Positions 10,498 through 19,704 of a stretch of 64,000 nt of DNA are shown piece by piece (within the stretch, counting starts at the first letter, position 1; each line of letters opens with the position of its first letter). The position numbers and the translations under genes are program-made. The notes below the pieces were generated by a model, which searched no databases, was not told the origin of the DNA, and saw only the letters and a program-made list of their open reading frames with translations. The stretch is from positions 4,278,001 through 4,342,000 of the forward strand of contig VRMN01000001.1 of assembly GCA_008690995.1 (NCBI GenBank), in the 5' to 3' direction. This stretch comes from Porphyridium purpureum (taxonomy: Eukaryota > Rhodophyta > Bangiophyceae > Porphyridiales > Porphyridiaceae).

Positions 10498-10582
10498 CGT
10501 CGGCGATGTGCGCGCGAGGTTGGAGACGCGCAGCGGATGGGAGCGAGCGGACGGTGGCGGACGTCGTGGTGCTGAAAGGACG

Positions 10583-12049
10583 ATGATGGCGTTTGCGCTG
10601 TGTGGGGGAGCCGCGGCTTGCCCGGCGGTTCGACAGGGCGAACGGCGAGGGCTGTGCGGACGACCTGCGCCCGGGACATATGCCGGTGGATGCAATGCTG
10701 CGCCGGCGCGCGCCGCGTGGCGAACGGCGTCGCCAGTCGCCATGAGTGCGGCCGCCGGCCTGGAAAGTCTGCGACTGGAACCGATTGGTAAAATATCCGG
10801 TGAGATTGACTTGCCCGGCTCAAAGTCGTTGTCCAACCGCATGCTGCTGCTCGCGGCGCTCGCGCGCGGTACCACGGTCGTCGAAAACTTGCTCGACTCG
10901 GACGATGTCCAGTACATGCTGGCCGCACTCAAGGAGCTGGGCGTCGAATGTTCGGTGGATTGGGCGGCCAAAAAGGCAGTTGTCAAGGGCTGTGCGGGAG
11001 CGTGGCCCGCAGCGGGTGCAGAGTTGTTCCTGGGCAACGCAGGCACGGCGATGCGACCGCTGGCCGCCGCGGTCTGCGCGGGTCACGGCACATTTGTCTT
11101 GGACGGCACGCCGCGCATGCGCGAACGCCCGATCAAGGACCTCGTCGATGCGCTCCAGCAGCTTGGCGCAAAGGTGACGTGCTCGGACACGGGCTGCCCG
11201 CCGGTACGCGTGGAGGCAAACGGACTGCCTGGCGGCGTCGCGCGCGTTTCCGGCAAAATTAGCTCACAATACCTCTCTGCGCTTTTGATGGTGGCACCGC
11301 TCGCCAAGTCTGAGGTCACACTGGAAATCAAGGACGAGCTGGTGTCCGTGCCCTACGTGCTGATGACCGTGAACCTGATGAAGCGCTTTGGCGTGCACGT
11401 CGAAGTGAACGACGAAAAAACCTCGTTCACGATTCCAGCGGGACAGTCGTACCAGTCTCCGGGCACAGTGTTCGTCGAAGGCGATGCATCCAGCGCATCA
11501 TATTTCAGCGCTGGCGGTGCAATCACCGGTGGGCCTATGAAGGTGCTGGGTTGCGGCTCCGAATCCATTCAGGGAGATATCGATTTCACGCGCGTGCTCG
11601 AGAAAATGGGTGCGAAGGTCGAGTGGAGCGCGAACAGTATCACGGTGTCCAGAGACGCGGGCGTGAAGCTCAGAGGGGTTGACGTGGACTGCGGTGATAT
11701 TCCAGACGCCGCCATGACTCTCGCAGTGGTTGCGCTATTTGCCGACGGTAAGACCGCTATTCGAAACGTGTACAACTGGCGCGTAAAGGAGACCGAGCGC
11801 ATGAAGGCCATTGTAACGGAGCTGCGCAAGCTTGGCGCCCACGTCGAAGAGGGACACGACTACTGCATTATCGACCCACCAGCGCGCATCAATCCAGACG
11901 TAGCAATCGATACCTACGACGATCATCGTATGGCAATGTGCTTCAGTTTGGCAGCGTGTGCCGGCGTGCCTGTCGTGATAAATGATCCAAAGTGCACAAA
12001 GAAGACCTTCCCGACGTACTTTGACGAGCTTGCGCGAGTAAGTTCATAG
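10583..12049 (+). CDS. aroA: plastid EPSP synthase (3-phosphoshikimate 1-carboxyvinyltransferase)
   Basis: 488 residues from the first ATG of the tandem MMAFAL. The first 53 or so residues, rich in Ala, Gly, Arg and Cys, are a plastid transit peptide. Mature enzyme motifs follow: [10 protein letters not shown] (PEP/shikimate-3-phosphate binding), [31 protein letters not shown], and [14 protein letters not shown] near the end. It transfers enolpyruvate to shikimate-3-phosphate, step six of the shikimate pathway. The unaltered GNAGTAMRP loop is the plant/class I type, which is glyphosate-sensitive as a family. It is a stand-alone enzyme, not part of a fungal-type AROM fusion. The open frame continues upstream of the ATG only as a shadow of the GWD gene. 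It is convergent with ALG8, with 97 bp between stops. Confidence 0.95.
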   Translation: MMAFALCGGAAACPAVRQGERRGLCGRPAPGTYAGGCNAAPARAAWRTASPVAMSAAAGLESLRLEPIGKISGEIDLPGSKSLSNRMLLLAALARGTTVVENLLDSDDVQYMLAALKELGVECSVDWAAKKAVVKGCAGAWPAAGAELFLGNAGTAMRPLAAAVCAGHGTFVLDGTPRMRERPIKDLVDALQQLGAKVTCSDTGCPPVRVEANGLPGGVARVSGKISSQYLSALLMVAPLAKSEVTLEIKDELVSVPYVLMTVNLMKRFGVHVEVNDEKTSFTIPAGQSYQSPGTVFVEGDASSASYFSAGGAITGGPMKVLGCGSESIQGDIDFTRVLEKMGAKVEWSANSITVSRDAGVKLRGVDVDCGDIPDAAMTLAVVALFADGKTAIRNVYNWRVKETERMKAIVTELRKLGAHVEEGHDYCIIDPPARINPDVAIDTYDDHRMAMCFSLAACAGVPVVINDPKCTKKTFPTYFDELARVSS

Positions 12050-12146
12050 GCCTGTACGGTAAAAAATAAAAAAACATTTCTTGCATTTCGCTCACGTGAA
12101 AGCAGATCAACAGTTAAAAGTCAGACAAGATCGTTTCTAGACAACT

Positions 12147-13775
12147 CTATTCTGACTTGGCAGACTTCGGACCATTTTGTGCCGTCAGCTCGCAATGCAA
12201 GGCGAAGAGCCGTCCCAAGCCCATGGCCCAAGCGACCAAAACGCCGCAGGCGGCGTACATAGAAACGAGCATGAGCGGTAAAAAATGCATACGGTCGTGC
12301 CCAAACCACCATGTATGTACGAATTGGCAATACAATTCCAGGACGACAAATCCTCTCATGTAAAGCCACTCGCCTGCCGACTCATTTACCTGCATTTTTT
12401 GACTCACGCGATGAAGGTAGACACTGTGCAGCACGAAAAACGCACACTTTGGCACCTGCTCGGCAGGCGTGAAAAGCAGAGGCAGTAGACCATAGTAGCC
12501 AGCACATGCCAAGATGCGAAAGATTCTCATGTATTCGGGAGCAAGCGTACTCAGCGGTGCCAAGGGAATCACGCAGAGCAAAATGGCCTTTTCGTGCACA
12601 TGGTAGCCAAAAACAAACGAGCACAGTGCACAGTACGCAGTACTGAAAAGAACGATACCCAGTCGCGTCTTGCCATGGAAGCAGCTCTTCCGGAGATTTC
12701 CAAGCCTAAGCATGAGGAGAATGGCCGGAATCATGGCGGCGAGACTCAGCGCACTACACGCACGAGGTCCGACTGAAGGCAGCACGGCAAACGGGTGCAT
12801 AACCCCAACGAGGCCACGCGTAGACCATGCCTTTTCTCGTTCGGAGCCCATCACAAACGCCAACAGCTTATCTGTGCCGGCATAGAGAGCCCATAGGTTT
12901 GGGGCCCAGTACGAATGCAACAGGCCGCGCTGAAACGGAAACATGCGCATCAAAACATGGGCGATTTGTCCATGGTAGATGAACGGGCTCCAAATCGCCA
13001 GCATGCAAACTGTGCCTACTACTCCCAGTCTTAAAAGTGTGAGACAGCGCTGAAGAAGCGACCATGCCGATTTGAGATCCTCACCCGCATTGAAGCTCAC
13101 TCCCAAAACTGCAGCCCCGATGCAAGGCGCCACATACAGCAGCGTATGTTTTGTATTGAGTGCTGTGACAAACAACGCCACGCCCACGTCGAGCGCTAGA
13201 CGCTTCCGTTCGTTGCCAAGGAGCACGCATGTCCATAGCAGCAGACCGAGCGCAATGCTATTGTACTGGAAGTGCATATAATCGACCATCAAGATGCCAG
13301 GACTCAACCAGCCCAGGCTCAATGCCATTGTGGCTGCTGAAGACTGTGTTACAGAAGGCGCGGTGGCTGCATCTGCTCCTCTATCGTGGTACAAGCTTCC
13401 AACAAGCACGTACATGCCCGAGAACAGAAACAGAATTTCCAGCACAAGGACAGTGCTTCTCAAGAAGACCGTGGCACTTGCGTTCACTTGTGTACCGGCG
13501 TCTTCCAATTCAAAGCCCGGGACCTGCAACACGTGCGCGACGCCGGCTAGAGCGTACTCGAGGTACGCAAACAAGGGCGGATAATCGAGCGTCCATTGCG
13601 AGATTTCGGCGGTGTACCAATCACGCACGTGCACATTCCACGTGAGCGCCATCCAGTCGCGGTGCACGTTTAGGTCGGTGCTTGCGTAGCGAGCGTGCAG
13701 CAGTAGGACGCGCAGCGCAACGCTTAGAGTCAGCAGCGAAGCGAGCGTGGGATCAAGCAGAGTAACGCGTGCCAT
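12147..13775 (-). CDS. ALG8: ALG8-type alpha-1,3-glucosyltransferase of the ER
   Basis: 542 residues. The N-terminal hydrophobic helix is followed by the family signature STDLNVHRDWMALTWN and by SQWTLDYPPLFAYLEY. The aspartates in these luminal loops are conserved in ALG6/ALG8/ALG10-type enzymes, and the LDYPPLFA-Y-EY form fits ALG8 better than ALG6. About a dozen hydrophobic helices follow. ALG8 adds the second glucose from dolichyl-phosphate-glucose to the lipid-linked Glc1Man9GlcNAc2 oligosaccharide before N-glycosylation. I chose the ATG at 13775 because the first membrane helix needs it. The open frame further upstream overlaps the divergent TPR gene and lacks similarity. Single exon. 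Confidence 0.9.
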   Translation of the reverse strand: MARVTLLDPTLASLLTLSVALRVLLLHARYASTDLNVHRDWMALTWNVHVRDWYTAEISQWTLDYPPLFAYLEYALAGVAHVLQVPGFELEDAGTQVNASATVFLRSTVLVLEILFLFSGMYVLVGSLYHDRGADAATAPSVTQSSAATMALSLGWLSPGILMVDYMHFQYNSIALGLLLWTCVLLGNERKRLALDVGVALFVTALNTKHTLLYVAPCIGAAVLGVSFNAGEDLKSAWSLLQRCLTLLRLGVVGTVCMLAIWSPFIYHGQIAHVLMRMFPFQRGLLHSYWAPNLWALYAGTDKLLAFVMGSEREKAWSTRGLVGVMHPFAVLPSVGPRACSALSLAAMIPAILLMLRLGNLRKSCFHGKTRLGIVLFSTAYCALCSFVFGYHVHEKAILLCVIPLAPLSTLAPEYMRIFRILACAGYYGLLPLLFTPAEQVPKCAFFVLHSVYLHRVSQKMQVNESAGEWLYMRGFVVLELYCQFVHTWWFGHDRMHFLPLMLVSMYAACGVLVAWAMGLGRLFALHCELTAQNGPKSAKSE

Positions 13776-14874
13776 GATGTATACCGGTTTCGTCGTTCCT
13801 TTCGCGAGTTCGACAAGCGTCCGGCTCTCGTGGTATTCTCCTTCGCGTTCACGCGCGGCGAGGGGTAGGAGCTCACGCGCTCCGTCCATGGTGTGCCGTT
13901 GTACCAGCACCAGCGGCAGCAGCCCTCGCCAGCAACCAAAAGTCCAGCAGAGGGGCGCGGCGGTGCTCGCGGCAGTATGCGTGAGCGCGATGCTGGTGCT
14001 TGACAGCACGATGGCACCCAAATCGGCCTTGGCAACAGAGCCGCAACCACTTGTGATGATCGACCAGATGCAGCCGCAACAGAGGGACAACGCTAAGGCA
14101 GGTTTGAGTGACACTGAGCGAAAGGAGCTGCTGCGTGTGTCAAAAGAGAACTCGCGCGTAACGGGTGCGGCGGGGTCGTTGTTCAATGCGGCCAAGCGCG
14201 ACGCCGAGCAGGGCAAGCTGGACGAGGCATTGAGCAAGTACTCGGAACTCGCGCAGAGCTCGCCAAATTTTGCGGGTGCGTACTCGAATCGTGGCAACGT
14301 GTATGTGGCACTCAAAAAGTACGAAGAGGCCGTGGCAGATTACACTCGTGCGCTTGAACTCGCGCCCCTTGCTTCCGACTCGTACGTGGTGCTCGTGAAT
14401 CGTGGAAGTGTGTATGCGGAGCTCAATGACTTCAAGAGGGCCAGTGCCGATTTCTCGGCAGCCTTGGAGCTGCGACCGGACGAATCGCTGGTATACGTGA
14501 ATCGCGCGACCCTGCTAGCTCGACAGCAAAAGTGGACTTCGGCGCTGAACGATTACCAGCGCGCCGTGGAAAAGAAGCCAAATGATGTTGAGCCCTTCTG
14601 GCTCGATTATGCCATGGTCCTTTACCAAATCAACAAACCCGGCGAGGCGCTAGGCGTCGTCAAACGCGTCGCTGCGAAATATGGCACAGTCGACGACGTT
14701 AATGCTGCGTTGAGTGTTATGTACTACGACAAGAACGACCTCCCGGACGCCGAGGGTGCATGGGGCGCAGTCGCGCGGCCGCGCCTCTTCACGTCAAAGG
14801 CATTTCTTGAAGGCAGACACTGGACACCGCGCATGCTTGAGACACTGGCTCGCTTTCAGAAACTTACGCCTTGA
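13774..14874 (+). CDS. plastid (probably thylakoid-lumen) TPR protein
   Basis: 366 residues from the ATG at 13774 (a second ATG at 13777, another in-frame one at 13888). The first 60 residues are rich in Ser and Arg and begin MMYTGFVVPF. The Phe near the N-terminus is typical of red-algal transit peptides. A hydrophobic stretch (about 61-78) ends in SALA, as in a lumenal signal cleavage site, so a bipartite transit peptide is likely. Residues about 130-275 hold at least three TPR repeats (AYSNRGNVYVALKKYEEAV, LVNRGSVYAELNDFKRASAD and similar). The partner is unknown. TPR proteins of this type help assemble photosynthetic complexes. The 13774 start overlaps the ALG8 start codon on the other strand. 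Confidence 0.8.
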   Translation: MMYTGFVVPFASSTSVRLSWYSPSRSRAARGRSSRAPSMVCRCTSTSGSSPRQQPKVQQRGAAVLAAVCVSAMLVLDSTMAPKSALATEPQPLVMIDQMQPQQRDNAKAGLSDTERKELLRVSKENSRVTGAAGSLFNAAKRDAEQGKLDEALSKYSELAQSSPNFAGAYSNRGNVYVALKKYEEAVADYTRALELAPLASDSYVVLVNRGSVYAELNDFKRASADFSAALELRPDESLVYVNRATLLARQQKWTSALNDYQRAVEKKPNDVEPFWLDYAMVLYQINKPGEALGVVKRVAAKYGTVDDVNAALSVMYYDKNDLPDAEGAWGAVARPRLFTSKAFLEGRHWTPRMLETLARFQKLTP

Positions 14875-15038
14875 CTGCGACGTCTGAAAAGCCAAAGTGG
14901 CAAACGAGGTTAGAATCGATTTACCATAGATAGCTGTAGATGCGACGCAAAAAGCAGGTACGAAGCTCTCTCCAGTTGGTCAACGCCAACCACTGCTACA
15001 ATCCGAGTCCAGCCGAGAAATGCCATCGGAGCCCACGA

Positions 15039-18000
15039 TCAGCCCCGAGTGCCAGTCAAAAAATCGGCTACGAGCCCGGTGAGCGTGTTCAGAGATGGTG
15101 TGTTTTTGTGCGAGGTGTGCATGCGACGCAGGGCCTCCTCGACATGCCAGCAGGAGAGGTACGCCGGCCCGCTGCGCCCGAAACCTTTCCATCGCGCTAT
15201 GCCGACCGAGTCTAGCGCGTCAATCTCGTCGCGCATACGAAGCAGATCAACGTCCGCCAATGGGGCCATGACTGCCGTTGCAATACCATGCCGCACTGCC
15301 GCAAGTACATGGCGACTGCGTGACCAATGCGCTGCACGCGGATCGCCACGCCCATTCTCAAAATCATCAAAGTACTTGACCAGCAAAGCCGACTGTGTCA
15401 GGGTACCAAGCGCTTCCCAAGCAACGTGACCGAGGGCGCAGAGTGCTGGTTCTTCCACAACGAAAGGCAGAGATGAGCGCGAATGCTCCAACGAACCTGA
15501 GCTCGTACCTGCTCCTGGCGCTGCACCATATCCGAGACCTGGTCCGCTCACAGTGCTTACGCTCAGCCATTCCCGAAATAGCACCACACGTGGCACATTG
15601 CGCAGCCGCCCGCCTGTATCACGAACAAAGCTTACTTGTCGGCAATCTTGCAAGTCATTATGGTATTGCCGCAGCATCGAGCGTTGCAGAGCGCGCGCGG
15701 CGTGCATGGAGCACACCAGGGCCAAGTCATTCTGCGGTGTTAACACAAACGGTGCATATCCGGAGCCACCAGCAACAGACTCCACACTCGAGCGGTGCTG
15801 TTTGACGGACGTCTCACTGTGCTGTGAAGCGCTCGGAAGCCCACCGGCAACAGCCGAGTCCACAGGCGAGCCCGTAGCCGCGGGAACATTAGAACCTGTC
15901 TTGGGTTTACCCATGACGTGATCCAAAGACGCAACTGCTGTGCTTTCACCAACCATAGCGCTTGACTGTGTCTGAGAGGGTAAGGGCCCCAGCTGCGGAA
16001 CTTGCTTATCTGACCCCAAGTTTCCATGTGGCATTCCGGTACTGGGCTCAGGTGCGTGAGGCTTTTGGATGGAAGCCACTGAGTCCCTCTCCCCATGAAT
16101 AGACGCTCGAATACCATTCGCGGAGCCAAGCCCTGGTCCCGCCTGCCCAGTGATTTCAGGTACCGTTGGATCCTTTTTCCTTTCTGTGTCCTTATTCTGC
16201 GCATCCGTCTTTATCGTCTCTTGAACCGAAACACCACGCTCGGGTCGCTTGTCTTCCGCACTTTGAAGCACGGACATGGGCTGCAAAGTGGAATTTTCAG
16301 TCGCCTTACCAGTCTTCTCGTCCTCAACAGACCCTTGCGTCGGCTGACTTTCTGAGCTAGCTACCTGCCGATGCTCGGACGCAGACACATCTATGCTTGC
16401 TGCCGCCCCAGCTTGCGCTGGTTCTGCACCTTGATTCTCAGCCGCCCTTTCCTCTTTTGCAACCAAACGCTCTTTCCCTGTGTCTGAAGTTAAAGGAGCC
16501 TCTCCTTCCCCTTGATATTCCTCTTCGTACTGAAGCTGTTGTTGTTGTTGTTGGTGTTGTTGTACCTTGGCTTTCTGGGCTTCTAGCACGCGCGATTCGT
16601 CAATGCGACCCAGGTCATAAATGAATTCCCAAGGCGCTGGGTCTGGCCGTGCACGCTTTCGCTTTCGTAGTCCAGCAATCGCAGCTAGAAGTATTGGATG
16701 GTGGAGATGGCCCGATGCGGCGGTGGCTCCATTCGTATTCGCATCGCCTTGAGAAAGCGAGCTCGTACTGTTCGTTTGTGAGTGGGGTTGGCCGGCGCTC
16801 GACATCTGCTGTTTCTGCATCTGCGGCTGCTGTTTTGCCGTGAAATTCGCCGACATGCCTCGCTGCACTGGTCCGCCTCTTACACTGGCTGCCGAGTACC
16901 CGGCGGCCGCGTTGGAGCCGCCATGTATTTTAGCACCAGTGCCCGCATCCGTCGCCTGCTGGCCATGCTGATGCGCCTGTCCGGTAACGTTTGCGTATGC
17001 GGACGCAGTCGCAATCAAGAACTCATTCAAACGGTGTAGAAATCGCGGCTCTTGTCGAAACAAGGTCGTGATCATGTCTAGAGTCAGTACATTTGTTCCG
17101 TGTTGCTGCTGCTGCTGCTGCTGTTGCTTTGCACTGACAGATTGCTGCGGCATTTGTGACGATGAGGCGGGGAACAACGCAATGGGATGCTGAAGGTGAT
17201 ACTCGTCAAACGCTCTGCATCCTACAAAGCGGACAAAGTCGCGCACAAAATCTTCCACGATATCGAGCACATCGCGTAAACCGTATCGTGCTTCGCCAAA
17301 GGAATGCATAAGGCGCTGAATTTCATCACCGAACAAGCGACGATTGGCTGGTGTTTGCTTGACGTTACCCACAAGCGGCAGATTTTCTACTACCAGGGCT
17401 GAAGTACCGCTCGGTGCTACGCTGCGCATTTGACGCGAGTGATTTGCCGCCGCAATTGCAGCGGCAGCCGCAGAATTTGAGTTCAGTGCCGCTGTTGGGG
17501 ACGGAGCCATACCGCTTTTGCCCGGCATACTCGATTCCATACCCGTTCCCATGCTGTACATCAGCACACCATTAGCGTCCACCGCGGCACCGTGCGCCGT
17601 CTGCATATTGTGTTGCTGCTGTTGCACGCTCGACGCAAGTGGAGCCCGACCTCCGCTCGCCTGCGGCCGTGAGTAAGTTGTTCGATGTTGCTGACTGTGC
17701 GGCGCGGCCATGGCGTCATGTGCTTCAGCTGTGGAACGAGGTGATAGAAGTGACATGGAGTGATTCGGCGCCATGGCTCCCGCGGGACCGAGCATTTGAT
17801 GAGCACCGGATGTCAGAGCTCCATTTCGGTCCACGGTCTGGGCGTAAGCAGCAGCACCTTGCTTCTGAGAAGCGTGGTTCGGCAGTGAGAGCCGCCGCTG
17901 CTGCTGCTGTTGTAGAAATGCAGCCTGCTGTTGCTGTTTTGACAGCTGCGTCGCGGATGGCGAAGAGCCGCCCACTGCTGCAGCAGCGGCCGCCGCTGCC

Positions 18001-18299
18001 TTGGCCAATTGCTGTTTCTCTCGCTTGACGGCACTGACAGAGCTTATCGGTCGCCCGGCTTGCCCAGGCGGAGACTGCTGTTGTTGATGATGCTGCTGCA
18101 TGGCCAAAATTTGGGCTTGCCCCTGTTGCTGCGTCTGATTCAGCAGAGCGGATGGATTCTGCAGCGACTGATGCAAAGGCAGTCGCATTCCATTCATACT
18201 CGTACCCTGCTGCACATGTGGTGACGCCGCTCCACTGAGAATGCGCGCCGAGGGACTTGCCGGTGTTTGCGCCGATGCTTGGCTCGCATTCAAGCTCAT
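15039..18299 (-). CDS. SPT3: SAGA subunit SPT3, greatly enlarged and Q-rich
   Basis: 1086 residues, against about 340 in yeast. Residues 1-315 are low-complexity Gln, Ser, Ala and Pro. A histone-fold helix pair (about 316-365: RRLFGDEIQRLMHSFGE, VLDIVEDFVRDFVRF) is separated from the last helix (about 402-432: LDMITTLFRQEPRFLHRLNEFL) by a Gln tract. The short motif KRKRARPDPAPWEF follows, then another long disordered region. The C-terminal domain (about 865-1085) matches SPT3: NDLQDCRQVSFV, ALGHVAWEALGTLTQSALLVK and HVEEALRRM. SPT3 binds TBP within SAGA and delivers it to promoters. TAF13 has a similar histone fold but lacks the C-terminal block. The start is the first ATG in frame. Confidence 0.85.
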   Translation of the reverse strand: MSLNASQASAQTPASPSARILSGAASPHVQQGTSMNGMRLPLHQSLQNPSALLNQTQQQGQAQILAMQQHHQQQQSPPGQAGRPISSVSAVKREKQQLAKAAAAAAAAVGGSSPSATQLSKQQQQAAFLQQQQQRRLSLPNHASQKQGAAAYAQTVDRNGALTSGAHQMLGPAGAMAPNHSMSLLSPRSTAEAHDAMAAPHSQQHRTTYSRPQASGGRAPLASSVQQQQHNMQTAHGAAVDANGVLMYSMGTGMESSMPGKSGMAPSPTAALNSNSAAAAAIAAANHSRQMRSVAPSGTSALVVENLPLVGNVKQTPANRRLFGDEIQRLMHSFGEARYGLRDVLDIVEDFVRDFVRFVGCRAFDEYHLQHPIALFPASSSQMPQQSVSAKQQQQQQQQHGTNVLTLDMITTLFRQEPRFLHRLNEFLIATASAYANVTGQAHQHGQQATDAGTGAKIHGGSNAAAGYSAASVRGGPVQRGMSANFTAKQQPQMQKQQMSSAGQPHSQTNSTSSLSQGDANTNGATAASGHLHHPILLAAIAGLRKRKRARPDPAPWEFIYDLGRIDESRVLEAQKAKVQQHQQQQQQLQYEEEYQGEGEAPLTSDTGKERLVAKEERAAENQGAEPAQAGAAASIDVSASEHRQVASSESQPTQGSVEDEKTGKATENSTLQPMSVLQSAEDKRPERGVSVQETIKTDAQNKDTERKKDPTVPEITGQAGPGLGSANGIRASIHGERDSVASIQKPHAPEPSTGMPHGNLGSDKQVPQLGPLPSQTQSSAMVGESTAVASLDHVMGKPKTGSNVPAATGSPVDSAVAGGLPSASQHSETSVKQHRSSVESVAGGSGYAPFVLTPQNDLALVCSMHAARALQRSMLRQYHNDLQDCRQVSFVRDTGGRLRNVPRVVLFREWLSVSTVSGPGLGYGAAPGAGTSSGSLEHSRSSLPFVVEEPALCALGHVAWEALGTLTQSALLVKYFDDFENGRGDPRAAHWSRSRHVLAAVRHGIATAVMAPLADVDLLRMRDEIDALDSVGIARWKGFGRSGPAYLSCWHVEEALRRMHTSHKNTPSLNTLTGLVADFLTGTRG
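17104..17129 (-). repeat. CAG-type polyglutamine tract in SPT3
   Basis: A GCT/GTT run on the plus strand encodes about eight consecutive Gln residues inside the SPT3 histone fold. Further Gln runs occur near 16535-16560, 17610-17630 and 17900-17940. All are in frame. Confidence 0.8.
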
Positions 18300-18782
18300 G
18301 CCGCGCTCTCTTACAGCACAGCACAAACATACACTCAAGCGTCAGACCGCACCAATGACACCGCAAGTGCCGGACTTACGCAATCATCCACGCCACCCTC
18401 CTGCTCACGCACAGATCCACCTCCTAATCCCACCACCAGCCAGCACAGGCTCACAAACGGCTCCGCTGACACGCCGCAGGCGTAATGTGTCGCGCGGCGC
18501 CCTTGCTATCGTCCGCGTGCGCATCAACACCACGTTCGACGCAGCAGAACAGCACCGCGCGCCCCCACCCACTCACCCCCCTTTCCCTCCACCGGGCGCC
18601 CCACCCCGCCCGCCTTGTTATTGCGGCCGTTCTCCGCCCTGGCGTGTAGTCCGCAAAGTGTGTGTGCCGCGCGCCACTCAACGCAAACTTATCGGCTCTG
18701 CCTCTCCCTCTCCTCTCTTGCCCACCCGTACTTCCCCCACACACGCGCGCGCCATCGCAAGACGCCAATTCACTGAACACCC

Positions 18783-18871
18783 ACTGTACATAACCGCTGC
18801 CTATTCGTCAAGACGTAAAGTGTACCAAGGTACTGTACTCACACAGCACGAAGTGGACACCCAGGTACAGT
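18783..18871. promoter_or_regulatory. GTAC-core motifs in the SPT3/SPC3 divergent promoter
   Basis: ACTGTACA (18783), TGTACC (18821), ACTGTACT (18832-18839) and GGTACAGT (18864-18871) lie between the SPT3 start (18299) and the SPC3 start (18993), nearer the latter. Confidence 0.55.
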
Positions 18872-18992
18872 TGTGCGAGTTGCAGAACGCGCAGACGGAT
18901 CGAGTTTGGGGATGAGGAGGAGGCGAGACGTATGTGAGTGACGGGTAGCAGCGGTGGCGTTGGATGGAGAGACAAGGGAACGGCCAGGCAAG

Positions 18993-19616
18993 ATGCATTC
19001 GGTGATGGCGCGGATGAACCAGATGTCCTCATCTGTGCTGGTGATGGGCGCTTTGCTGCTGGTCGCGGTCGCGATGTCGAGTCAATGGCTCGCGCGCGAG
19101 CCGCAGCTGCGCGTGGCGTTTCGGCGTGCGCAGGTCGTGGAGCGAGGCGCCGGAATGAGGCATAGGCGCGCGGGATCCGCACAGCCGCAGAAGCAGCTCG
19201 TCGTAGAATTCGACCTGGAGGCTGACTTTACCCAGGCCTGGCACTGGAATGTCAAGAACGTGTACGTGTCGGTGGTGGCCTCCTACAACACGACGCAACT
19301 AGCCCCGGAAGGGGCGCAGAGAAGGGCGTCGAGCACCGTCGTTACATCTAATGGCGCCACTTCAGACGATTCGCACGTTGTCGTTGAGCACCACATGGTT
19401 TTGTGGGATCGCGTCATCTCGTCTCAGGATGAGGCCCGTATCTTCAGCTCCGACCTGCGCAGCAAGTATTCGCCACGCCACTCGGACGGGTCCATGGTGC
19501 CTCTAGACAGACCAATGACCCTGCATGTCGAATACATGATATTTCCGGTTGTAGGAGCTTTTACTTTTGGCTCGAGCGCGTTGCATGCGTTTGTTCTCAA
19601 TGCTGAGGAGTCATAG
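18993..19616 (+). CDS. SPCS3: signal peptidase complex subunit 3 (SPC22/23)
   Basis: 207 residues. It begins MHSVMARMNQ followed by a single hydrophobic anchor (about 11-28), the usual SPC3 topology with a short cytosolic N-terminus and a luminal domain. The luminal part has the family features LVVEFDLEADFTQAWHWNVKNVYVSV, VLWDRVI and, near the end, a hydrophobic Phe/Pro stretch. SPC3 is an essential non-catalytic subunit that helps the signal peptidase cut signal peptides in the ER. An insertion (about residues 110-130, Arg/Ala/Ser-rich) makes it a little longer than its relatives. I chose the ATG at 18993 because homologues begin with MHS-like residues there. It is convergent with the coiled-coil gene, with 88 bp between stops. 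Confidence 0.9.
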   Translation: MHSVMARMNQMSSSVLVMGALLLVAVAMSSQWLAREPQLRVAFRRAQVVERGAGMRHRRAGSAQPQKQLVVEFDLEADFTQAWHWNVKNVYVSVVASYNTTQLAPEGAQRRASSTVVTSNGATSDDSHVVVEHHMVLWDRVISSQDEARIFSSDLRSKYSPRHSDGSMVPLDRPMTLHVEYMIFPVVGAFTFGSSALHAFVLNAEES

Positions 19617-19704
19617 CCACACGCTCGGGATGAAAGTGTGACCCGAAGATGTTTGCGAAACCGTATCGCACGAACATAGACCATCACCTTTGTTGCGTCA
19701 AATC

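Noticed and set aside
9941-10582. 214-codon N-terminal extension of EPSP synthase
   Set aside because: It lies opposite the 5' part of the dikinase gene and crosses the divergent promoter. The ATG at 10583 gives a normal transit peptide.
13776-14315. 180-codon N-terminal extension of ALG8
   Set aside because: It is a shadow of the TPR coding sequence and lies upstream of the conserved ALG8 start.
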